A stretch of 45,521 bases of DNA from a bacterium (GCA_030530825.1 JAUMUF010000002.1:1-45521); one strand, 5' to 3'; shown: positions 24,735-33,040, counted from the stretch's first letter. The notes: generated by a model not told the origin, from the sequence alone. Numbers and translations are program-made.

Positions 24735-24819
24735 CCCGCTGTTTTATCTTCTCGCTCGAAAAGATAAAATTACGGGCAGAAATGATGAAATGGGCGAAGA
24801 AATCTCCGCCCGTTTCAAA
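24735..24819 (-). other. Two intercistronic hairpins between argF and the carrier gene
   Basis: Positions 24742-24753 and 24758-24769 form a 12-bp stem (one G-U) with a GAGC tetraloop, extended by CCCG/CGGG at 24735-24738 and 24773-24776. A second hairpin just after the argF stop pairs GGGCGGAG with CTTCGCCC. Neither is followed by a real U tract, so they look like mRNA-stability or processing elements and not terminators. Confidence 0.55.
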
Positions 24820-25809
24820 TTACAGCGTAAGCGCCATAATCGCTTTAATTGTATGCATTCGGTTTTCGGCCTCATCGAAGACAATCGACGCCTCGCTCGA
24901 AAATACATCGTCCGTGACTTCCATCTCCGTAATGCCAAATTTTTCGTGCATTTCTTTCATGACCTTAGTGTCGAGATCGTGAAAGGCTGGTAAGCAGTGC
25001 ATAAATTTGACATTTGGGTTACCAGTTGCTGCCATCAAACGGCGATTAACTTGGTATGGCTGGAGAAGTTTGATGCGTTCTTCGTATTTATCTTCTTCAC
25101 CCATCGAAACCCAAACGTCCGTATAAATCACATCTGCACCATGAACAGCCGCAAAGACATCATCAGTGATAGTGATCTTGGCGCCAGTCTTGGTTGCTAT
25201 CTCGCGACACTTTTCAATCAAAGAATCTTCTGGATGAAGGCCATTTGGCGCAGCGATACGAAAGTCAAGACCCATTTTTGCCGATCCAATCATCAAGGAG
25301 TTAGCCATATTGTTGCGACCATCGCCGACAAAGACCAATTTAACACCTTTGAGGCGGCCAAGATGCTCTTGAATTGTCAAAAAGTCAGCCAAAATCTGCG
25401 TTGGATGATATTGATCCGTCAAGCCATTCCAGACTGGAACACCAGCATGAGCGGCAAGTTCTTCAACGGTTTTATGCTCAAAGCCACGGAATTCGATACC
25501 GTCGAAACTTCGACCAAGAACTTTAGCAGTGTCAGCGATGGATTCTTTTTTACCCATCTGAATATCATCTTTGCCCAAAAATTCTGGGTGAATACCGAGA
25601 TCTCGCGCCGCCACAGTGAAGGCGGTTCGAGTACGAGTTGAGGCCTTTTCGAAAAGCAAAGCAATCTGTTTGCCGTCGTGGATTTTGTGCGGAATGCCCG
25701 CCCGCTTCAAACGCTTGTATTCTGCCGCCACATCGAGCATAAAGCCGATTTCTTCTGGCGTGAAGTCAAGAAGCGTTAAGAAATTTCGATTTTTAAGATT
25801 GAAAGCCAT
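24820..25809 (-). CDS. argF: Ornithine carbamoyltransferase (catabolic)
   Basis: In the arginine deiminase pathway this enzyme splits citrulline with phosphate into ornithine and carbamoyl phosphate. The 329 residues show the carbamoyl phosphate site STRTRT (57-62), the HPTQ motif ([14 protein letters not shown]), the ornithine-loop DVWVSMGEE, and HCLPAFHD near residue 275. I use the ATG at 25809, with GGAGG upstream and TAATG overlap with the arcA stop; the longer form lies inside arcA. The gene order arcA-argF-carrier shows the catabolic role; arcB would be the pathway name. No carbamate kinase gene is present in the window. Confidence 0.96.
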   Translation of the reverse strand: MAFNLKNRNFLTLLDFTPEEIGFMLDVAAEYKRLKRAGIPHKIHDGKQIALLFEKASTRTRTAFTVAARDLGIHPEFLGKDDIQMGKKESIADTAKVLGRSFDGIEFRGFEHKTVEELAAHAGVPVWNGLTDQYHPTQILADFLTIQEHLGRLKGVKLVFVGDGRNNMANSLMIGSAKMGLDFRIAAPNGLHPEDSLIEKCREIATKTGAKITITDDVFAAVHGADVIYTDVWVSMGEEDKYEERIKLLQPYQVNRRLMAATGNPNVKFMHCLPAFHDLDTKVMKEMHEKFGITEMEVTDDVFSSEASIVFDEAENRMHTIKAIMALTL

Positions 25810-27056
25810 TAAATTTCCTCCCTCCAAATTGGCATTGACATACAACGTGGACCTCCTCGGCCTCGACCGAGTTCGGCACCTTCAACCTCGATAACTTCAA
25901 TGCCCGCTCGTCGAAGCGCCTCGTTAGTTACATAGTTACGGTCATAAGTCACCACTACGCCCGGCGCAATCGCCAAAGTGTTGGAGCCATCATTCCACTG
26001 CTCACGAGCGGCAGCAATTGGGTCGCCATCACCACAAGGGATAAGAATGGCTTCTTCGAGCCCCAAAACTTCTTCGAGAGTTTGCTTGAGGTTTTTCTTG
26101 TGAGTGATTTTTGGCTGTCCAGGAATGCCAGAATCTTCAAGAATATAAATATTAAGTTCGCCCTCACCTGTTAAAATCTCAGGATGAACGGTAAATTTGT
26201 TGCGGTCAATCATCGTGAAAACTGTGTCAAGGTGCATAAACGCACGAATCGCAGGAATTTCAATCGCTAAAATCTTCTTAAAATCTGAGAATTCAAAGAG
26301 TTTAGCAGCAGTTTTTTCAATCGCTTCAGCCGTAGTACGCTGAGAAACGCCGATCGCGAGAACTTCTTTGGAAAGAACAAGTTCATCACCACCCTCCATC
26401 GAGAATTTATTGTATCGATCAAACCAAATTGGCACTTCTTCACCAGTTTTAGTTGAAGCAAATCGTGGGTGATAACGGATGATATACTCCATAAATAGAC
26501 TCTCGCGGCGGCGAGCAGCAAACTTCATCTTATTGATTGTGAGGCCATTACCAATCGCGGCGGCTGGGTCGCGCGTAAAGTAAAGATTTGGCATTGGGTC
26601 AAGAATAAATGGATAGTCATCTGCGAAGAAATTATTGAGATGAACTGTTTCTGTTTTGGCCTTAATTTCATCTTTTTTAACGCCGGCCATGATCTTTCGA
26701 ACAAGTTCGAGCGGCTCAAAACTGCCCAAATAGCGCATCAAATCATGCGTAATTTCTCGCTCACCTTGCTTGGATGCGCGCACAATATCAGAGATGAAGC
26801 GCCATTTGATTTCATCATTATAAAGCGCCTCTGCAGCGAGTTGGTCAAGGTAAAGCACTTCTACACCGCGTTCGCGCAAAACCTCAGCAAATTTATCGTG
26901 CTCCTCTTGAGCCTTTTCAAGATATGGAATATCGTCAAAAAGCAATCGCTCCAAATAATCCGGCGTCAAACCTTCAAGTTCTTTACCTGGACGGTGTAAA
27001 ATTACTGTTTTGAGATTTCCGATTTCACTGTTTACATTAATCGGCTTATCGTTCAT
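25809..27056 (-). CDS. arcA: Arginine deiminase
   Basis: ArcA converts arginine to citrulline and ammonia. The 415 residues contain the family motifs [43 protein letters not shown], and the catalytic C405 in [14 protein letters not shown]. Asp and His of the catalytic set are in the second and fourth motifs. I use the ATG at 27056 because GGGAGGG precedes it. First gene of a three-gene operon with overlapping argF. The pathway is known in host-associated Saccharibacteria as a source of ATP and ammonia; it is patchily distributed and thought to be acquired. The promoter carries a palindrome in its spacer, a possible operator. Confidence 0.97.
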   Translation of the reverse strand: MNDKPINVNSEIGNLKTVILHRPGKELEGLTPDYLERLLFDDIPYLEKAQEEHDKFAEVLRERGVEVLYLDQLAAEALYNDEIKWRFISDIVRASKQGEREITHDLMRYLGSFEPLELVRKIMAGVKKDEIKAKTETVHLNNFFADDYPFILDPMPNLYFTRDPAAAIGNGLTINKMKFAARRRESLFMEYIIRYHPRFASTKTGEEVPIWFDRYNKFSMEGGDELVLSKEVLAIGVSQRTTAEAIEKTAAKLFEFSDFKKILAIEIPAIRAFMHLDTVFTMIDRNKFTVHPEILTGEGELNIYILEDSGIPGQPKITHKKNLKQTLEEVLGLEEAILIPCGDGDPIAAAREQWNDGSNTLAIAPGVVVTYDRNYVTNEALRRAGIEVIEVEGAELGRGRGGPRCMSMPIWREEI

Positions 27057-27083
27057 TTTCCCTCCCATTAAGTTTATGCTTTC

Positions 27084-27112
27084 ATTATAGCACTAAAATC
27101 CAATTTTAGCAA
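27084..27112 (-). promoter_or_regulatory. arcA promoter with a palindrome in its spacer
   Basis: TTGCTA (27107-27112), 17-base spacer, TATAAT (27084-27089), with TG before the -10. A perfect 7-bp inverted repeat with a 3-base centre (27093-27109) fills the spacer and reaches into the -35. A bound protein would block RNA polymerase. Confidence 0.6.
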
Positions 27113-27124
27113 ATATTTCTCACC

Positions 27125-27153
27125 TTGATTTATTGAGAATAATGTGTTATAAT
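27125..27153 (+). promoter_or_regulatory. Promoter of the 98-residue Cys protein gene
   Basis: TTGATT (27125-27130), 17-base spacer, TATAAT (27148-27153), with TG before the -10. It is divergent from the arcA promoter, 13 bases away. Confidence 0.75.
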
Positions 27154-27188
27154 TAAATCACTTTGGAACATTAGAAAGGGGTGAAATT

Positions 27189-27485
27189 ATGGCAATTTAC
27201 ACCGTTTCACACAAACATCTCGCAAAAACTGCCGAAATGAAAATCTCCATTAATCCCATAGCGGGATACGTGGAGAGGCGCCAGATGAACGCGATCTGTC
27301 TTGGATTCAAGCGGCTCACGGGATATAAAAAATATATCCATTACGGGGATTTGCGCTTCAAGGAGAAAAAAGCACCTCAAAACATCGAAGAAAAACCAGA
27401 TATTGGTGGCGCCTGCGACAAAGATTGGTGCAATCATTGCCGTGTAGGCGATTATGAAAATTGCCCCAATCGCTATAATACCTAA
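27189..27485 (+). CDS. Small Cys-rich protein, 98 residues, unknown
   Basis: The protein is basic and cytoplasmic (no signal peptide). Its C-terminal part has a cysteine cluster C76-x4-C81-x2-C84-x7-C92 (DIGGACDKDWCNHCRVGD), a likely metal site. The middle (MNAICLGFKRLTGYKKYIHY) is basic and aromatic, which would suit nucleic-acid binding. I recognise no family. AAAGGGG lies eight bases before the ATG. It is divergent from the arginine operon and convergent with mscS, with the stop codons overlapping and a terminator starting inside its stop codon. Regulation of the arc genes is possible but is only inferred from position. Confidence 0.75.
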   Translation: MAIYTVSHKHLAKTAEMKISINPIAGYVERRQMNAICLGFKRLTGYKKYIHYGDLRFKEKKAPQNIEEKPDIGGACDKDWCNHCRVGDYENCPNRYNT

Positions 27486-28417
27486 ACCCGCTTAGCTGGC
27501 GGGTTGTTTTTTGCTTTGGCGATTAGCCTACCAGCCGCCGCATATCCAGAGATTCTCTTTGAAATCGAAGCCTGATCATGAACCACAACTTGCGGAAATG
27601 GAAACTCGATGCCATTTTGGTCAAATGCCTTCTTCAGCATTCGCCTAAATTCACCCGTAATTGAATACTGCTCGCCCGCCTTAACGCGACCAAGACAATT
27701 GATCTCGATCTCACTTTCCTTGAACGCAGAAATCCGCACAAATCTAATCGGCTCAATAATAATTTTAGCAAATCTATCATCTTCTGCCATCTTTAAGCCA
27801 ACCTCATTTATCACCTTTTCTAGATGATCTATATCCGTATCATACGCCACGCCGACCTTAAAATTGACATTGGCATATCTGAAGGACATATTGGTTGTAG
27901 CCTCGCTGGCACCATTTCTAATGCTATGGAGTTTACCTTCACGGTCACGAATCTGCGTAATCCTTAGCGACATGTTCTCCACCTTACCAGTCATCAGCCG
28001 ACCGGCAATCTGAATTTCAATAATATCGCCCACACGATACTGATTTTCCAAAACGATAAAGAAGCCGGCCAAAATATCACGAATCGTATTTTGCGCACCA
28101 AAACCAATCAGCGCACCAATCAGCCCAGCCCCAGTCATCATCTTAGCAACATCAACGCCAATTTCACTCAAAAACAAAATAACCGCATAGATCCAAATCA
28201 CAATATCGAGCGCAGTCTTGGTTATCCGAGAAAGCGTGCGTGAACGCTTTTGAAGATCTTCGCTCCGCTTATATCTGCCAATCCGCCTCTGATAATGAAA
28301 CAAAACATCAATCACACGGTGCATCAACCAACTTGCAGTAATCGCAAGAATTATAACCACAGTCGCCTGAATCATATCCTGCTCAAAAAACCACTTTAAG
28401 AATTTTCCAATATCCAT
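27482..28417 (-). CDS. Small-conductance mechanosensitive channel, MscS family
   Basis: MscS-type channels open under membrane tension and release solutes after osmotic downshock. The 311-residue protein has three helices (about 15-33, 66-85, 90-118). The third carries the pore pattern MMTGAGLIGALIGFGAQNTIRDILAGFFI, seen here as GAGLIGALIGFGAQ. The beta domain (YRVGDIIEI) and the alpha/beta C-terminal part follow. Length and layout are normal. The promoter is leaderless type (TGGTAAAAT six bases before the ATG, with TTGCGC 17 bases upstream). Its 3' end overlaps the converging 98-residue gene, and the shared terminator stem lies within its last codons. Confidence 0.93.
   Translation of the reverse strand: MDIGKFLKWFFEQDMIQATVVIILAITASWLMHRVIDVLFHYQRRIGRYKRSEDLQKRSRTLSRITKTALDIVIWIYAVILFLSEIGVDVAKMMTGAGLIGALIGFGAQNTIRDILAGFFIVLENQYRVGDIIEIQIAGRLMTGKVENMSLRITQIRDREGKLHSIRNGASEATTNMSFRYANVNFKVGVAYDTDIDHLEKVINEVGLKMAEDDRFAKIIIEPIRFVRISAFKESEIEINCLGRVKAGEQYSITGEFRRMLKKAFDQNGIEFPFPQVVVHDQASISKRISGYAAAGRLIAKAKNNPPAKRV
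27485..27512. terminator. Terminator at the convergent 98-residue gene/mscS junction
   Basis: AACCCGC (27485-27491) pairs with GCGGGTT (27499-27505) around seven bases, with GTTTTTT on the + strand side. The stem is part of the last mscS codons. Confidence 0.8.
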
Positions 28418-28423
28418 AAGATT

Positions 28424-28452
28424 ATTTTACCATCTCCACGCAATAAGCGCAA
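28424..28452 (-). promoter_or_regulatory. mscS promoter, leaderless type
   Basis: TTGCGC (28447-28452), 17-base spacer, TAAAAT (28424-28429) with TGG before it; six bases separate the -10 from the ATG. Confidence 0.65.
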
Positions 28453-28468
28453 GCATTTAGCGGATTTA

Positions 28469-29464
28469 TTACTTAATTTTTATGCCAAAGGTTGAGCCTT
28501 TACCAATTTCACTCTTCACAAAAATCTCAAAATTATTCTTTTCTGCCAACTTTTTAGCGATCGCGAGACCTAAGCCGTGAGATTTATCTGCTTCGCCACG
28601 AGTTCTGGCAGAATCAACTCTACAAAACCGCTCAAAAATCCTGCTCTGATTCTCTTTCGAAATACCCTCGCCGTTATCTTCAACTTCGAAAATCGCAACT
28701 CTTCTATCTTTTTTACTTCGAATTTTTATAATTGAATTTTTATCAGAATATTTTATAGCATTATCTAAGAAAATTGTTAAAATCTGCCCAATTGCCAACC
28801 GATTGGATTTTATTTTACAGTCAAAATTAGATTTTTCAATCTTAATATTTTTCATCATTGCCTTATTTTTTAATTTTTCAACAACAGATTCAATAGCCAC
28901 AGAAGAAGAAAATTCTTCAATCTTTACATCACTTTTGTCTACTTTTGTCAAATTAAGCAAATTTTCTGCCAAATTGGAGAGATTTTGGATTTCTGCCACA
29001 TTTTTTTGCAAGATTTCTCGCGATTTTTGATCTGTTAATTTAGGCTTCCTCAGCGCAATCTGGTTAACCGCCAACATCGCCGCCAGAGGCGTCCTAATCT
29101 CGTGGCTTGCATCAGAAATAAACTGAGATTGGAGTTCAAAATTCTCCTCAATTGGGCGGAGAGTCCACCTAGCAAGCCCAAGACTGACAAATCCGCCCAG
29201 CACCAAAATCGCCAAATTCATCACGACAAGCGAAGAAATTATCTGTGCTTTGGCATATTCTTGCTGTTCTATCAAACGATTCTCAAAAAAAGAAAAAAAT
29301 TCTTTCTCTCGAAGTTGGAATTCCGCCCCTTCTTGGTTACGCGGAGGCTTTTGCGACATATTTACTGAAAAAATTGCAAAAATTACAACCGAGAAAAAGA
29401 TCGAAATCGCCATAATTACCGCTAAATAACTGGCCGAAAGTCGCAAAACCTGATTATTTTTCAT
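28469..29464 (-). CDS. Sensor histidine kinase
   Basis: The 331-residue kinase has two membrane helices (about 13-36 and 73-97) that enclose a short external stretch of about 35 residues. A HisKA domain follows with the phosphorylated H121 (SDASHEIRTPLAAML), then the ATPase domain with N box (FLDNAIKYSD), G1 (VEDNGEGIS), F box (FERFCRVD) and G2 (HGLGLAIAKKLAEKN). The small outside loop suggests it senses something in or near the membrane rather than a bound external ligand. The ATG overlaps the response regulator gene by 11 bases, so the two are coupled partners. Confidence 0.95.
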   Translation of the reverse strand: MKNNQVLRLSASYLAVIMAISIFFSVVIFAIFSVNMSQKPPRNQEGAEFQLREKEFFSFFENRLIEQQEYAKAQIISSLVVMNLAILVLGGFVSLGLARWTLRPIEENFELQSQFISDASHEIRTPLAAMLAVNQIALRKPKLTDQKSREILQKNVAEIQNLSNLAENLLNLTKVDKSDVKIEEFSSSVAIESVVEKLKNKAMMKNIKIEKSNFDCKIKSNRLAIGQILTIFLDNAIKYSDKNSIIKIRSKKDRRVAIFEVEDNGEGISKENQSRIFERFCRVDSARTRGEADKSHGLGLAIAKKLAEKNNFEIFVKSEIGKGSTFGIKIK

Positions 29465-30137
29465 TTGACAAATCCTCTATTTTATAGCCAAATCCAGAAA
29501 CCGTGTGAATCAATTTTTTATCAAATGGCTTGTCGATTTTTCTTCTTAAAAACATCACAAAAATTTCAACATTGTTAGGTAAAATATCACTATCAAAATC
29601 CCAACAATGTGCGATAATATCATCTTTGGAGCGGACAGTGCCAGCATTTCTCATCAAGAATTCAAGTACAGTGTATTCTTTGGCCGTGAGTTTGATCGGA
29701 CTACCCGCCCGCTCAACAGCCTTGGTAGCAGGATCGAGGGAAAGATCCGCCACGCGCAGAACTTCATCAATTTTATCTTTTGGCCGTCGAAGAAGCGCTC
29801 GAATCCGTGCCAAGAGAACTTCAAAATTAAACGGCTTAGCCAGATAATCATCCGCACCAAAGTCAAGTCCTGCCACCGTATCCTCAACCTCGGATTTGGC
29901 CGTCAACATCAAAATCGGCGTAGAATTACCGTCCTCGCGCAACTTTTTAACGACCTCAAATCCATCCATCTCAGGCATCATCACATCCATAATTATAGCG
30001 TCGTAATCGCTGGCTTGAGCCGTCAAATAGCCCTCTTGACCATCCTCAGCCACATCAACGGCATATTTCTCATCTTCAAGTCCCTCTTTTAGCGCCTCAC
30101 GAATCGCCCTGTCATCTTCAACAATCAATAACTTCAT
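29454..30137 (-). CDS. OmpR/PhoB-family response regulator
   Basis: The 227-residue regulator has a receiver domain with the acidic pocket (VEDD near 7-9), phospho-acceptor D51 (IIMDVMMPEMDGF), switch Thr (ILMLTAKSE) and Lys (YLAKPFNFE), then a winged-helix DNA-binding domain (LTAKEYTVLEFLMRNAG ... HTVSGFGYKIE). It acts with the histidine kinase encoded next. Three 7-base repeats lie directly upstream at its -35 region (30151-30177), two of them 11 bp apart, the usual layout for this family, so it probably controls its own promoter. The promoter is leaderless type. Confidence 0.96.
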   Translation of the reverse strand: MKLLIVEDDRAIREALKEGLEDEKYAVDVAEDGQEGYLTAQASDYDAIIMDVMMPEMDGFEVVKKLREDGNSTPILMLTAKSEVEDTVAGLDFGADDYLAKPFNFEVLLARIRALLRRPKDKIDEVLRVADLSLDPATKAVERAGSPIKLTAKEYTVLEFLMRNAGTVRSKDDIIAHCWDFDSDILPNNVEIFVMFLRRKIDKPFDKKLIHTVSGFGYKIEDLSNEK

Positions 30138-30143
30138 AATTCT

Positions 30144-30177
30144 ATTTTACGCTAAAACGGCTTTAATTTCGCTTTAA
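30144..30177 (-). promoter_or_regulatory. Response regulator promoter with 11-bp spaced direct repeats
   Basis: TAAAAT (30144-30149) ends six bases before the ATG. Just upstream, TTAAAGC occurs at 30171-30177 and at 30160-30166 (11-bp period), and a weaker copy TTTTAGC at 30151-30157. OmpR-family dimers bind such direct repeats. Confidence 0.55.
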
Positions 30178-30181
30178 GTGT

Positions 30182-30640
30182 CTATAGCGCTTCAAAAATT
30201 GCTTCAATTTTACTTTGAAGTCTTTCAAAATCTCGAAATTCGGTTTCAATATCGTAAATCCGCCCGTTAAAAGACAAAATCCCCCTTCGAGAATGATAGT
30301 CTTGACTCGGAACACCATGCGCAACCATATTGCGGATATTCATCCATCGCTCAAAACTTTTATGGTCAAACGGAATGTTTTTTCTCTTTAGGATAGAAGT
30401 AAAAACTTTGATTTTATCGTTGAGTCGAAGTCTGCCAGCAAACATAAAATCCTCCATAAAAGCACTTTGCTTATCTGGAGAAACATAATACGCAGCAATA
30501 ACTTGATTCATCCTTAACTCTACCGCATTAACTCGCTCCACAATCATTCCGATTTTGGCGTAATCAGTAAAATCTTGGTCTAAATATTTAGGATTATTTC
30601 TAAATACACTGCGACGAATTTTCCTAAAATGACGCGACAT
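30182..30640 (-). CDS. HEPN-like helical protein
   Basis: From the ATG at 30640 (TGATG overlap with the signal peptidase gene) the product has 152 residues and no signal peptide. It looks mostly helical. Near the end of the helical part it has R103-N-M-V-A-H108 followed by Gly, the R-x4-H pattern of HEPN ribonucleases and related non-enzymatic HEPN proteins. The N-terminal 20 residues are very basic. In general HEPN proteins act in toxin-antitoxin, defence or RNA processing systems. No nucleotidyltransferase antitoxin is adjacent. Its coupling to a surface-fibre signal peptidase is odd and may be only positional. Confidence 0.55.
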   Translation of the reverse strand: MSRHFRKIRRSVFRNNPKYLDQDFTDYAKIGMIVERVNAVELRMNQVIAAYYVSPDKQSAFMEDFMFAGRLRLNDKIKVFTSILKRKNIPFDHKSFERWMNIRNMVAHGVPSQDYHSRRGILSFNGRIYDIETEFRDFERLQSKIEAIFEAL

Positions 30641-32340
30641 CAATACAACTTCCCAATATCATAATGCTCTTTAACCTGAAACGGCGTCAAAATTGTATCG
30701 TAAAGCGCCGCATTCCTGATAGATCCCGTAAAGTGAATTGGTCCATCAAATCGCGTATTGTCCGCATGCCGCCAGTTAGCAAGCCTACCGCAACCTATCT
30801 TCCAGTATCCAGTGGTATCTTCCGCCCTCGTCATCGAGGAACTATTAGCCACCAACTGACCGTCCAGATACAGGGAAGTTCCAGCAGTTGTAGAGAAAGA
30901 AACAATCACATGATGCCAATTATTGTCAGCGTAATTTCTGCCAGCTGGACTATTTATAAAAGTTATGCTTCCATAAAACAGCCCGAAGACAATTTGGCCG
31001 TTTTTGTCTATATATAAATTGCGGTCGTTTTTGCTGTCTCCAGTGAAGGGATCGTTGCCGAAACCCATAATTTTACCATTAGATTTTTTCGAAGTTTTAA
31101 ACCAAGCTTCGAGCGAAAAATTAGTAGGACTTACTAAGCGGGCCGAGGAGTCAGCGATACAAGTATCTGCACCGTTAAAAACCAAAGGAGTTCCACCATC
31201 GCGAGAGCAGATATTCGAAGCTCTATCTACGGTAAAGTTTCCTCGAGGCTGTCCATTTCTGGCCCTACCTTGAGAGTCTGTCCCCGCGAGATTATTATGA
31301 CTTGCCATAATCGAATTCATCTGATATGCAAAAGTAGGTTTAGGCTTAGCGTAGTGCGATTGAGTTGCTCCACATGTAAAATAACTGTTTGTCCGAGCTA
31401 TATTCTGACTATTCGAAATTCTTGCTGTAAATGCCGCCAATGAAGATAGCTGGAGAACCAAAATCAAAACAGAAATAGCAATAATAGCTGCAAACAATAT
31501 AAAATTTATCCGCTTTTCCTTGGCTATTTGATCGGGCGTAAGTTCATCCACATATCTTGAATCAGGAATATCCACCATTAAAGCCACGATTAACGGAATT
31601 AAGCACCATAGCGCAACCAAAACCATCCCCCAAAAACCAAGAGACGGTCGAGGGATATATACAAACCTCCCCTGATCATCAATTTCAGTCAAGTGGACGG
31701 TATTAGTTTCTCCAGCAAAAAATCGACCACCCTTTTCATCCCTTATCGGGAAAATGCCAGTATTAACAATCCGCATATTGGCGCCCTTTTCGGTATTAGG
31801 AGCATAGCCAAGCATTTGAACTCTCATCCAAGGGTTGAGTATAAAGGTCGCTATCATCACAACAACAGAATATCCTATCAACCTAATTGGCCAACGCCAC
31901 GGCTCATCAATTCTCTTGATACAAGAAATGAGATAAACAATAATCAGGCCAATCGTCAATATTGGCAATGCACGCCAGATCCAGCCAATATACTTCCCAA
32001 TGAATACAGCTGATCCGATAATATTATATTTCTCAACAGGCAAAGAATCAGCAAAATCATTCAAATCACCTTTTGTCTTAAATGTGCCATCACGATTTTC
32101 TTCAATAATCCTATGTGTATAAATTTTACCACTTCTATAAAAAGATATAATATCGTCTTTAGAATATTGATTTTTATCCTTAGAAATAACCAAAGAACCA
32201 ACAGGAGCAGTCGTCCCCATACTTGGAGTTTCTATGAAGAAAAATCTATATCCCAAAAGGAAAGACCCCAACAATAATCCTACCATTAGCAAGACTACTG
32301 TTGAGATAAAAATTAAAGACTTCTTCCCTATGTTAAGCAT
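30640..32340 (-). CDS. SipW-type signal peptidase fused to a LamG-like domain
   Basis: The 566 residues start with a helix (8-30) and an S26 peptidase domain: Ser40 (TPSMGTTAPVGSLVISK), then His76 (YTHRI) in place of the usual bacterial Lys, and Asp92/Asp96 (TKGDLND). Ser/His is the SipW/ER type. Four more helices follow (about 121-140, 155-171, 226-247, 279-300). After the last helix the sequence AAFTARISNSQNIARTNSYF copies the SipW-type cleavage region of the neighbouring TasA-like protein. A LamG/concanavalin-like domain (about 365-566, FSLEAWFKTSKK, WHHVIVSFS, SLYLDGQLV) ends the chain. The peptidase may release its own LamG domain. Promoter leaderless type, at 32348-32356. Confidence 0.85.
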   Translation of the reverse strand: MLNIGKKSLIFISTVVLLMVGLLLGSFLLGYRFFFIETPSMGTTAPVGSLVISKDKNQYSKDDIISFYRSGKIYTHRIIEENRDGTFKTKGDLNDFADSLPVEKYNIIGSAVFIGKYIGWIWRALPILTIGLIIVYLISCIKRIDEPWRWPIRLIGYSVVVMIATFILNPWMRVQMLGYAPNTEKGANMRIVNTGIFPIRDEKGGRFFAGETNTVHLTEIDDQGRFVYIPRPSLGFWGMVLVALWCLIPLIVALMVDIPDSRYVDELTPDQIAKEKRINFILFAAIIAISVLILVLQLSSLAAFTARISNSQNIARTNSYFTCGATQSHYAKPKPTFAYQMNSIMASHNNLAGTDSQGRARNGQPRGNFTVDRASNICSRDGGTPLVFNGADTCIADSSARLVSPTNFSLEAWFKTSKKSNGKIMGFGNDPFTGDSKNDRNLYIDKNGQIVFGLFYGSITFINSPAGRNYADNNWHHVIVSFSTTAGTSLYLDGQLVANSSSMTRAEDTTGYWKIGCGRLANWRHADNTRFDGPIHFTGSIRNAALYDTILTPFQVKEHYDIGKLY

Positions 32341-32347
32341 ATTTTAT

Positions 32348-32356
32348 ATTATAGCA
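32348..32356 (-). promoter_or_regulatory. Extended -10 of the signal peptidase-LamG gene, leaderless type
   Basis: TGCTATAAT on the minus strand, seven bases before the ATG at 32340. It gives this gene a start independent of the TasA-like gene. Confidence 0.55.
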
Positions 32357-32365
32357 AATTCACTC

Positions 32366-33040
32366 CTACGCACCAAATTGCCAAGTTATAGGTTGAGAAA
32401 TTTGAAGTCCCTGATGGGTTGCGTCAGCAGAATTGTCAAGAGATACGGCAAAAGTTAAAGGAATCTCATCATTAGGATTGATTGTTTGCTTTCCGAGTTT
32501 TTCAAGCAGGTTAATGGTTTGAGCATCTTGGAATTGCTTAGCGGTGCCTTCAAAAATAGTAGTAGCGCCAGATTTTAGAACAACTTTAACCTTTTCGCAA
32601 AGAGTGTTTGTGCCAGCACCTGAATACGAAGCACCAGCAAAAGCAGAAGCCGAGCAAGCCTCTCCCTTAACAGTGAAAGCATTAGCAGGAATATCCCCTG
32701 TGTTAGAGATTTTAATTGTAGTTTCTTTAGCTGGCTTACCAGGAATTAGTGGCTCATTAGTGCCTCCATACTTATTGATAGTTCCACAAGTATGTGAATT
32801 TCCTGCCCCCAACTTACTCTCACAACTTACTTCACCAGAAGCTCCAGGGCCAGTTTCTTTCATCACCAAAGAGGCAGTTCTCGCAGTATTGACAGAGTTT
32901 TGGATTTGCGCAATAAGCCCAGCCATCGCAGGAGAGAGCGCAAAAACAAGCATCAAGCTCATAAAACCACCAACAAGCACCAAGCCAACGCGCTGTTTCT
33001 TAAAATAATAATTTTCTTTTCTTTCGTCCTTTTGACTCAT
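32366..33040 (-). CDS. TasA/camelysin-like secreted protein with SipW-type signal
   Basis: The 224-residue protein has a long basic N-terminus, a hydrophobic helix (about 18-38) and a cleavage region (SPAMAGLIAQIQNSVNTART) of the kind processed by SipW. The mature part looks all-beta with four cysteines. ISNTGDIPANAFTVKGEAC resembles the TasA/CalY core (ISNTGDIP). TasA-like proteins form extracellular fibres. The gene directly precedes the SipW-like peptidase gene, as expected for enzyme and substrate. Promoter TTGACC-N18-TATAAT, leader of about 25 nt, and GGAG before the ATG. Confidence 0.8.
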   Translation of the reverse strand: MSQKDERKENYYFKKQRVGLVLVGGFMSLMLVFALSPAMAGLIAQIQNSVNTARTASLVMKETGPGASGEVSCESKLGAGNSHTCGTINKYGGTNEPLIPGKPAKETTIKISNTGDIPANAFTVKGEACSASAFAGASYSGAGTNTLCEKVKVVLKSGATTIFEGTAKQFQDAQTINLLEKLGKQTINPNDEIPLTFAVSLDNSADATHQGLQISQPITWQFGA

